Below, piece by piece: positions 54,046-64,000 of a stretch of DNA of 64,000 nt (positions are counted from its first letter, which is position 1; the number at the start of each line of letters is the position of its first letter). The DNA comes from Pardosa pseudoannulata (lineage: Eukaryota > Arthropoda > Arachnida > Araneae > Lycosidae). The stretch is taken from contig CM063510.1 in assembly GCA_032207245.1 (NCBI GenBank), positions 44,716,648-44,780,647 of the forward strand, given 5' to 3'. The notes below the pieces were generated by a model that saw only the letters and a program-made list of their open reading frames with translations, was not told the DNA's origin and did not search any database. The position numbers and the translations under genes were made by a program.

Positions 54046-55677
54046 TCGATGTTATTGTGAGGCTCTATAACAACATAGAAATTGAATGGCATTAATGTTC
54101 TAGAAATTTCAACTAGTGCTCATTTTCGTTATTTATGCATTTGTTATGTACTTTCTTACAGAATGATTTTAAGTAAACATTAAGTATGATAGTGATATAA
54201 ATATATATTGTATAATATACTTTGCTAATTTTTATCGAGAATTCTATATTGCTTAAGTATATAAACTACCTCAAAAATTATAAAATAATGAGCTAAATTT
54301 GCAAAAACAATATGGTTGCCATAAGTGCAAAATAGTGTGTTAATTAGTGCGAGATATTGTGTTAGCATAAAATTTTAACATTTTCGATTATCTTTTCACT
54401 ATTTATTTCCATTTAAAATCTTCAAATTAATTTCACTCTTTTTTTTTTTAATACCTGTATTTAGAATACTAAAACTCAAATGTGTATGAACTGATTATCT
54501 TAAATATATATTTAAAAAGGGTAGTTTGAGAGAACTATGAATGGTTTTAACCTCAAAATGGATAGAAAGTCCTTTTAAATTTAAAATATAAAGGTAATTC
54601 ATGTTTTTGTTTAAATTTTTCATATAAATTGATGTCTATTTGTTTCTCTAAAACCGATCACTTTATTAAAAATTAAATAAATCTTTTACATTATTTAGCA
54701 TAGGGTTATGAATATATAACAAAAAATGGGAATAAAATATTAAAAATTAAATAAAAGTAACAATTTTGAAAAATTTTCAAAAAATTAAAACTTTTTTTTT
54801 ATAATATTCATTACGTGATAAAATGATTTTTTTTTAAATGAAAATCTTCATGTAAGTTCTTAAAACACTTCTTGCGACTTAACATTTTATAGATTTTCAC
54901 AGTTTTATCAAACATTCCTATAAACATTGTGCTTCCACTTTAACTGTTTAAGTTTCTTTTTTTCCAGAATTCAATCTAAAAGATGCAATTTTTATCAATT
55001 TTAGAATTTTAAATAAGAAAATGATATTAAAATAACATTTGTAACAGTTTTAAGAATTTACTGAAATTGTTTATTCAGTGAGCATAATAGTGTTTTTCCT
55101 GAAAGTTTTTTTTCTAAATGACTCATTAAAAGGGATATTATATTTCTAGTTTTAAAAAGTTCAATTACTTTACAGTTTTTTAAAATTACACTCAGATTAA
55201 AAATTACCCTCTTTTTCTTCTGGATTTCAGAGTAGTTAAAATAAATGTAACAAAACTGCATTGTTTGATTGAAGCCTTCTATATTACTATCAGAATCATT
55301 AGTATCGAGGTCATCTTCTAAGCTTTCCTTAATATTAAATTCATTTAAAGATATTTTAGATTCTAATTTCGAGCAGTTTAAATCACCAGAAATTAGCTAC
55401 ATACGTTTTAAATCAGCCATTATTCCTTAGTATAATTATATACCATTGAAATAATTACTAAGTGATAAGTAAAATGCAATTAAAATACCTAGCACTGAAA
55501 CATAAAAATTCTTCTGATGATACAAAACACTTAAAAGGTCCACCAATCATAAGTGAAGATGGGAAGCAAACTATCAATTAGCATCCCTCTATATGATTAA
55601 TTTGATATTAAAAATAGAAAACATACGGGCAAAACAGTACAAGAGAGAAAGAAATATTGCCTACACGACGTACGGGC
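54046..55677. other. AT-rich intergenic sequence
   Basis: I see only short frames and A/T runs; nothing is annotated here. Confidence 0.8.
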
Positions 55678-56006
55678 AAAACTGGAAAGGGGTTAAATTT
55701 TTATTTGATTTCAATTATTAAAACTTTACTATAAATTAAGAATATTTCAAAAAATTCTGAAAAACTGGGAAGGGGTTAAATTTTGATTTGATTTAAATTA
55801 TTAAAACTCTACTATAAACTACCAATATTTCAAAAATTCTGGAAAAACTGAGAAGGGTTAAATTTTGATTTGATTTAAATTATTAAAACTCTACTATAAA
55901 CTCCGAATATTTCAAAAATTCTGGAAAAACTGAGAAGGGTTAAATTTTGATTTGATTTAAATTATTAATATTCTACTATGAACTCCCAATATTTCAAAAA
56001 TTCAAC
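55678..56006. repeat. Tandem repeat of four 81-83-bp units
   Basis: Units start near 55678, 55761, 55844 and 55925. Each opens AAAACTG..AAGGGGTTAAATTTT or close to it, and contains ACTATAAACT and AATATTTCAAAAA. The two later units are most alike. Confidence 0.9.
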
Positions 56007-56530
56007 CTACAGTTATAAAATATTTTTCACTACAGTAATTTTTCAGTCTATCGACAAAATAATCGAAATATCTTTTAGACTAATTATGAGTCAAAGCAGA
56101 AGAAAAATTAATAATTAATGCGTGAGGAACATTTTTACTGTATTAACAAAGTATTTTAAAATGTTGATATTTTTAATGAATTTTAAATGTGATTAGTGTG
56201 TGTAATTTAATTTTCCATCAATGTATGAGAATCGAAACTTTCATAGTTATCAGTTAAATAAGCATTAAATGCAAATAGAAAGTGAAGTTACAGAGACAAC
56301 TATTTGGGAACTTCGAGAAAGCTGCATCCCCAATGCAAGCAAACTCAGTGACTTGTAAAAGCAGACTAGCAGACTGGAAGAATAAAAGAACAAATATTAA
56401 TCATGAAGAAAATAAATTCATTTAATTAATTAACGCTACATTGAAGCACAATAGTTTTACCTTTTCATTTCTCTTAATAAATTACAAAATTGTAACACCT
56501 ACCGTTCTCTTAACACAATCTATGCCGGAC

Positions 56531-56587
56531 ACGTACTAGTACGTTTTCTGACGATTGATACTTGAGCGCGCATCACGTACTAGTACG
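56531..56587. repeat. Two ACGTACTAGTACG palindromes 44 bases apart
   Basis: ACGTACTAGTACGT at 56531-56544 and ACGTACTAGTACG at 56575-56587, with GAGCGCGC between. A related ACGACGTACGGG lies near 55667. Confidence 0.8.
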
Positions 56588-56807
56588 GGTTAGTGTAAAA
56601 ACCTGGTTTGTTTGTGGGTACCAAAATAACAGTATATACAGGAAAACGAAGCCGAATGTTCTTGTCTACTACACAGATTCTGGACAAATTTAAACAAATA
56701 AAAACTAATTTTTACATCAGTCGATGTGGAACCACAGAACGGGAAGGTTGATTAAAAAACATCAATCGAGATTTAAGATTAACTTTTTATTTATCCTTGC
56801 GAAAATG

Positions 56808-56962
<155 letters not shown>

Positions 56963-57855
56963 ATTTATTTGATTATTTTTATATTTGTTTATATATTTCA
57001 ATATAAAAAAAGAAAGGTTGGTTAAAAAATGAAATACTTTTCAATTTATTAAGATTTAACTGAATAACGAAATTTATACGCAAAAGCCAGCTCCCGGTAC
57101 AATTCCGCTGCGAAATGTACCCGAACACAATGTGTTAATGCGTTCTAGAAGTGAGTTGTTTCCTTAAAATAACATCCTATTCCTTTTACAGCCTTAATTT
57201 CATTTAATTATATCCTAGATTTTATCTATTCTACTGTGAATAACAAAGAAATTCTTCTGAAGACATGAAAACAAGCCCAAGTTTTCGCCTCCCACAAAAT
57301 GTCTTTGATTTCAGCTAATCAACGTAGGTATTCTATTTTCTTTTGCCAAAGAGAAATTTTTATTTTCTTTCAATGGAGGTTTGCAGTTGATTTGACCAGT
57401 CGTTATTTCACGATAAAATGGCAAATAAAGTCTCATTTTAGAGCTTAAATCAAAACATTTGATGTGGACACCACATGGCTTACTTGTATGTATAGCCTAT
57501 TAGATTATAAAACATTTTTGATGCATTTAGCACTTCATTTAATTTTATTTTATTTGAATGTGAGGCGCGATCCTCCAATTCTTTATTAAAGTGGACAGTT
57601 ACTAAATTGCCAAAGTAATGCCTTTTAATAAAGTCAAAATTTATATCTTATTACTTCAAGAATAAGTAGAGTTGTACTGTATACTTGGAGGTAATCAGAA
57701 GCATCCTAATATTTGTATAGAGAATGTTTTATTTTTTTTATAGAGTATAGATTGTAATAAGTAAGGGAGGTGTAATACAATATAAAATTTAAATTATAGT
57801 CGGGATCCGATCGATTCTAAGTTCTTGATTTGACTCCTAGCCAATGCAAGTTTAA

Positions 57856-58469
57856 CCCTTTGCAACTGAGGCCATTTTAGCGAGTTCTAAATAGCAACTC
57901 GAAATGTTTTGTAGCACTTTTGGTGTATGTAACAAGTTTGTAAAAAAGAGTTTGAAAAGATCTTTCTTGTCTTGGAATACACGCGGTCCTGCAAGTGTAT
58001 CGCCGGCTGTAAAAGATATTCTCGAGGGTATTTCTTCGGATTCTGTACAACTAATCCTTTCAAATTGTCCGATTGTGGGTTTTTGCAATGTCCCTATTGC
58101 TCTCTATTATTCATAGCTTACACCTCCTACTTCATCACTATCATCATAAATACTCGAGTTCTTTCTATCGTCAAGCTCTCTGTGTATAGCAGTAACTTCT
58201 CGTTAAGCAACTGTAAATCAAACTCATCTTTACTCGATAGCTTATTTCATTACTAAGTAAGGAAATCTTAGGTAATTTGGGAAGGTGATTACGTCATCTT
58301 AGTAAAATTATCTTGGAAGAGCTTAAACAATAAACTTCAAAGAATTTAAACATAAATAGTTATCACCGCGCATCAAGTTTCTCACCATACGAAGGGGTGA
58401 GCGAGAGTCACTTCTCGCTTTGCGGCATTAAATCATGTGGTGAGCGAGTCACCTCTGGAGTGCAAAGGG
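57856..58469 (-). mobile_element. piggyBac-like element, 614 bp
   Basis: TTAA (57852-57855) precedes the left end CCCTTTGCAACTGAGG. The complement of the right end is CCCTTTGCACTCCAGAGG, followed on the genome by TATT, a possible mutated TTAA. Near the right end GGTGAGCGAG occurs twice. A minus-strand frame at 58088-57852 has RISFTAGDTLAGPR and DKKDLFKLFFTNLL, reminiscent of the DxFxLFF motif at the start of piggyBac transposases. The catalytic domain is missing. Confidence 0.6.
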
Positions 58470-58484
58470 TATTTTGGGACCGAA

Positions 58485-58640
58485 ATGGTCTAGTGGTCAG
58501 CGTGCTAATATAGCATCCCGTGGTGTCGGGTTTGAGCGTGGAAGACGCATGATGCATTTCTTTGTATATCCACAGAACTCGCAGATTAAATCTGCTAGTC
58601 TGGGCGCCCTGTTGCTGGTGAGATAGTCCTGGAATCAGGA
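58485..58640 (+). mobile_element. Second tRNA-derived SINE-like repeat
   Basis: The head GAAATGGTCTAGTGGTCAGC looks like the A-box half of a Glu-type tRNA, and GTGTCGGGTTTGAGCG is a B-box-like region. The following body differs from the other SINE family. Only one copy is visible in the window. Confidence 0.55.
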
Positions 58641-61490
58641 GCAAATCTCACCAGTGTAGCATTAAAAACCAGTGTAGTATTACAATCGTCTTATACCAGT
58701 CAGAGTAGACAGCCCATTGTGACGTACAGAATGCTACAACAATTCTAAGGGCAAAACTTCACCATTCTACGTATAATCATTTTTAAGTTATGTGAGGAAC
58801 ACGTACAGACGTCAAGACGAAGCTATTCTAAATTCTGCTATTTCTATTTTTTTCTATTTGTCAAATATGAGAATGAGCTTTTTGCATAATAGTTACTAAT
58901 TTGAAATTCTCGAAATGGGTATTTTTTTTTCATTTTTAAAGGGCCTCAGAACTATTAAATGTTCAATTTTTTCAACTTTTGAAATATTTTCACACATTAA
59001 GCTGCAATTATTTCTGCACAGTTTGATACTATTACTTTCGCCATATCTCAAGTGGAACGACAGTTAAATTATTTGAATCACTTGTTACATTTGTACATAA
59101 TTTTAACTATAATTTAACATAATTTTAACTAATGTCACTAGCTATATTTTTAAACTTAAAAAAATTTTAATTAAAGTTGTTTTCATACTTTTAAAATTTT
59201 CAACACAATTTACAAATAGATGATATCCGTATGGATTTTACGTTACACATTCTGTAAAGGTAGAGAATTATAAATTATATTTGTAAAGGTATTTATAGCA
59301 TGAACGTAAAATATCTTTTGATATTTTTCAGCCAAGACTCAAATTTTTCATTCTAATACAAAGAGAAAATAATAAAACTCACTATAAAATTACTTTTTCA
59401 AATAATAAATAATGTATATTTTTAACACTAGTTATATTATTATAAATCAGGGAAAAATTAATAATTGAAAAGCAAGCTGAAAATGCCTGGTGATAAAGTT
59501 ATTTTCTACTAATTTTTAATTATTTTCGATTCTTCAATATGATATCCTTTAAAAGGATTGAGTGCTTTTTCGTATAAAATCTTCGCTTTCTTTGTATTCT
59601 AAAATGATATTAGCATATTTATTTTTAACATTCTTAAAAATAATGCATTGGAAAAAACTGGAAAATAGCTTTGAAAACTTTTAAAATCTTTTCTTTTGAT
59701 TCAATTTTCAATATTCCTTGTTACATTCCCAAAACAATCCTTTATAAACTTAGAAGTTGATTTAACAAAGCAATATTTTACTTTGTAAAAAACTTAATCT
59801 CAAATTTGTATGCAAAATTTCATACATATATCCAAATTCTTTTCATTTTTTAAGTTTATTTTATTCCTAAATATATGGTCAAAATATTGAATCTAAATAT
59901 GGTCAGAATATAAATTTTTTTTGACTGAAATTATGGTTTTAACATTTTTATACATCATGCAAAATTTGATATCAATATATCCGATATTTCAAAAGGTATA
60001 TACTTACAGAAATTTTTTATATGCACTTTTGTTTAAGAAAAAGAAATTTTAATTCAATTTTTCTCTATTTTTTGTTTAATCTTTAAATGAACAAAAATCC
60101 TAATCTTATTTGGCTTATATAAATTCAATAATACAAAAAACTTTATAAGGCAGTATTGTTGAATTTTTTGCTAACTCTAATGTAGAGCAGTTAGCAATAA
60201 GTTACATATTTCTCTTTGTATATATAAATGTATATACAAGGTACTGTTGAAGATATTTTTATAGTAACTATCAGTAATTTTTTAATTGAATATAAGCTAT
60301 CTGGAAAAGCTATTTAATATAAGCTATGCGGAAAACTACGCAATACTGTATAAAAACTGTAATAGATTGTAAAAAAATTTTGGAGAAAAAATTTAATTTT
60401 TGAAAAAGTTATAAAGATTTTTAATGAATGTTTGAGAAGTTAAAAGAAATATTTTTTATTAAATGAACTGTTTAAACAGAATTTACCTTCTTTAATATTC
60501 TCTACATTGGATTCTAAAATACAAAACATTTTATTTTCTACTGAAGTAATTAATAAAATTATTTCTCTGAAGTATTTAATAGCATTTTTCAAACGCTATT
60601 AATTCCAGAACAAAAAATTTCGGAAAAACATCACTGTTATTTTCTAAATCATAAATAGCTCTTTAATGTTTTTGAAATGCAAATGATGCAAATCTGTTTG
60701 TTTCTATGATAATTACAAAAACACATATTACCTTTTTTATTTCGTAAAGATTGTGAATGCAACACCAGTTCCAAGAAAGTGTCTTTTATGATTTATTCTT
60801 TTTTATGTTTAGAAGAATTTTTTTTTTTCGAAAATTAGCAAACTCAAAAGAATATCTCTGAAATTTCATACATAGTAAGTATTTGAAAATTTTTCTTATA
60901 TATTTTTTTCGAATTGTTTTCGGGATTTTCAATTACGGAGAAAATTTTTAAAGATAATTTTCGTGCATTGAGAGATATCTCTTTAATTATTTCATAGTAA
61001 GAAGAGGTTTGTCAAGACCCTGTTTTTGTGAATTTGCCAAAAATCTACTTATAATTTTATGTGGCTGACATTAGTTTTAAAATTGGTTTATTCAGCAAAG
61101 ATCCTGTTTTGTAAACTTGTGAAAATATGTACTACTTTTTGGAAATATAGAAATGTAGCAAATTGAAATTAACACAAAGTTAAAGATTTTAGAGAAAGTT
61201 AAACCATTTTAATTCATTTTAGAAAAGGTCATTTGAAAATATTATACATTTGTGTACGTATATATATATATTTATAAATAAGCATTGTAATTATTAAAGG
61301 AATTGTGTTTTAAAATAACAAAAAAAAAAAAAAAATGAAACCTCAAACATGATAAAATACATTGAACTTCTAGATTTTAGAAGGGTACGCTTTTAAAGAA
61401 AAGACATTATGACTAAGATAAGGTATTTGTGAAGGGACTCAGGTATAATAAAATCACTTTGTTCTTTTCCGGATCCAAATTTTGGCTTGA
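58641..61490. other. AT-rich intergenic sequence
   Basis: About 2.8 kb of very AT-rich sequence with homopolymer runs. No reading frame, repeat family or RNA gene is recognisable. Confidence 0.8.
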
Positions 61491-61969
61491 CTGAAGAACA
61501 GGGTGTACCCGCCAACTTGGCGATAAAGCTCCGAGCATGGTAGCCTAACATTTTCAACTAATCTAGCCGTGTTCAAACAATCTGTATATATTTTTTAATT
61601 TGTATTATATTTGTATCCATCTCTCCTTGTGGTACCCATTTCTTATACATTAAATGGGCTTATTGCTTAAAAAAGTTAGATGTAATGGAATATTAACGGT
61701 TCACTATGGTTAATTTTTTAATAATTTGCAGCTGTTGACTTCGTAAATTGTTGAGGGCTTAATTGCTCATAAATATAAATGCCCGATTTCTAGGGGGTTT
61801 TGGTTAATAGATTAAAAGTATATAATTTTATTACAATGGCTCACTCTACGTCAATTAAAGTCGCCTAAAAAGAAAGGGATACAATGTTCGGATGGAATAC
61901 TTTTATGTTTTAGTAAATGTTGTCAATATTTTCTTCAAATTTACCAAGGGGTACCACCCTATTCTTCAG
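61491..61969 (+). mobile_element. Family B TIR element, copy 4 (complete)
   Basis: 479 bp. The left end CTGAAGAACAGGGTGTACCC and the complement of the right end CTGAAGAATAGGGTGGTACC match over 15 bases with one change. It has no coding capacity and is the reference copy for the family. Confidence 0.8.
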
Positions 61970-62425
61970 TATTGCCCAAATTTTGCTCAAGCATGTCTAT
62001 GGTACGTTTCCGAGTACACATATGCATCAGCAATCATTTAACTAATAAGCGTAATGTATAAGATATCATCAAAATTGAAAGTACTAATAAAGTTTAAAAA
62101 ATATGTGAAAGTAACTAATTATTTACACATGTGAAATAAAACCCTCTAAGTTTTTTAAGTTTAATTGTTACTTATACCTGATTATCAATAAATTGAGATC
62201 TTGTATTTTTAGTGACTTGTTTTTCTACTTCCATTTAAAACAAGTGATGTAAATAAATTTATTCTATATTGCTTTCGAATGAAAATAATGGGACAGGAAT
62301 CAATATGGAAAGATTTGTTATATAAATAAGTTAATATATAAAATTATATAAGTTAATATATAAAAATATTTGAAAAATCGAAACTTTTGAAGAATTTATA
62401 GTTTTAAATAATTTAGTTGCATATA

Positions 62426-64000
62426 CTGAATATATGTTTGTCGGAATTATCTGATACTTCGCATTATATTAAAGGTTCTAAGAATAATTTATATGTTTGA
62501 ATATAAATTATAAAAATGAATAGGGATATTATATAATTTTAAACATAACTAACAAATGAATTCTTTGCATGCATTTATCTCTAAAATGGGAGAGGTTTAT
62601 ATGGATTATTTTCATATGAAGCCCAATTACAACACTAAACGATGATTTGTTACACAATGCCATTTATAAAACATGGAAACTTTCTTAAGCATGAATGTGC
62701 ACTATGTTATGTTTTCGGTCATTTGATTCTGTTAAGAATCTTTGATATTCTGCTGTAGCAAACTATCCCTACCGAGAATCTCTTTTCTTATGTCAATATT
62801 ATTACATTCTTCTCGATCAACTTCCTAAAGCCTTTTAACTAATCCGATATTCCTCACGGATATCGAAATGATAATGCTCGATAAGGCAAATCAAACGAAA
62901 AATGACAGTGGATAGGCCGGACGGTTGTATATACTATATACTGAGTATATGTTTGTCGAAATTTTCTGATACTTAGCATTGTATTTAAGGTTATAAGAAT
63001 AATTTGTATGTTTGAATATACGTAAATTATAAAAATGAATAGTGAAATTATATAATTTTAAACATAACTAACTACTGAATTCTTTGTATGCATTTATTCC
63101 TAAAATGGGAGATTATTTTCATGCAAAGCCCAATTACAGCACTAAACGATGATTTGTTACATAATGCCATTTATAAAACATGGAAACTTTTTTATGCATA
63201 TTTTTTAAGTATATATGTGTACTATGTTATGTTTTTGACCATTTGATTCTATTAAGAATCTTTGATATTCTGCTGTAGCAACATCTCAAACTATCCCTAC
63301 CGAGTATTTCTTTTCTTATGTCAATATTATTACATTCTTCTCGATCAACTTCCTAAATCCTTTTAACTAATCCGATATCCTGCACGGATATCGAGGTGAT
63401 AATGCTCAACAAGGCAAATCAAACGAAAAATGACAGCGGATGGGACGGACGGTTGTATATACTATATACTGAGTATATGTTTGTCGGAATTATTTGATAA
63501 CTAAGAATAATTTATATGTTTGAATATAAAATATAAAAATGAATAGGGATATTATATAATTTTAAACATAACTAACAAATGAATTCTTTGCATGCATTTA
63601 TCTCTAAAATGGGAGAGGTTTATATGGATTATTTTCATATAAAGCTCAATTGAAACACTAAACAATGATTTGTTACATAAGGCCATTTATAAAACATGGA
63701 AACTTTCTTAAGCATGAATGTGCACTATGTTATGTTTTCGGTCATTTGATTATATTAAGAATCTTTGATATTTTGCTGTAGCAACAGCTCCAATTATCTC
63801 TACCAAGAATCTCTTTTCTTGTTTCAATATTATTATTATTCTCGATCAACTTCCTAAAGCCTTTTAACTATTCCGATATCCTGCACGGATATCGAGATGA
63901 TAATGCTCGACAAGGCAAATCAAACGGAAAATGACAGCGGATGGCACGGACGGTTGTATATACTATATACTGAGTATATGTTTGTCGGAAATATCTGATA
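62426..64000. repeat. Satellite with 501-528-bp period, continuing past the window
   Basis: The phrase CTGAGTATATGTTTGTCGG (CTGAATATATG in the first unit) recurs at 62426, 62941, 63469 and 63970. Within units the order of blocks is the same, for example ACTAAACGATGATTTGTTAC, AAAACATGGAAACTTT and GACGGTTGTATATACTATAT. Units differ by small indels. Three full units are present and a fourth begins at the edge. Confidence 0.93.

Overview
This window is eukaryotic and very AT-rich. It has spliced exons with GT-AG borders, kilobase introns, long TA microsatellites and a dense load of degraded transposons. An arthropod is likely. A chelicerate, perhaps a spider, is my best guess from the gene and repeat style, but nothing here proves it.

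The main gene runs left to right from a 5' end outside the window to a stop at 48355. Ten coding exons (6152-48355) join in phase to give about 633 residues of an ADAMTS-like matrix protein of the ADAMTSL1/3 type. The order is: the end of one thrombospondin type-1 repeat (TSP1), three more TSP1 repeats, a Thr-rich linker, one Ig domain, a second linker, three TSP1 repeats and a C-terminal six-cysteine PLAC domain. There is no protease domain in the window. The product should be secreted into the extracellular matrix.

Inside the 11.4-kb intron 7988-19365, on the opposite strand, four small exons (15074 down to 13059) splice in phase into a complete 162-residue reading frame. I do not recognise the protein; its C-terminus loosely recalls a SOCS box. 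This nested gene is the most interesting non-transposon feature. An array of about eight 80-bp units (12045-12700) lies just beyond its 3' end.

The rest is mostly mobile DNA. The 14.7-kb intron 29314-44022 holds a nearly intact Ty3/gypsy-type LTR retrotransposon on the minus strand (34026-39469) with 275-bp LTRs, a CATA target duplication and several reading-frame breaks. Also present are remnants or deletion derivatives of Tc1, mariner, pogo/Tigger, piggyBac-like, hAT/BED-like, LINE and BEL/Pao elements, and a tRNA-derived SINE family with eight copies. One terminal-inverted-repeat family begins CAGAATAGGGTG and has one copy split by another element. A 340-bp repeat sits between TA arrays at two places.

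Downstream of 48.5 kb I see no convincing host gene: there are transposons, an 83-bp tandem repeat, AT-rich sequence without features, and at the right edge a satellite with a period of about 500-530 bp (62426-64000) that continues out of the window.
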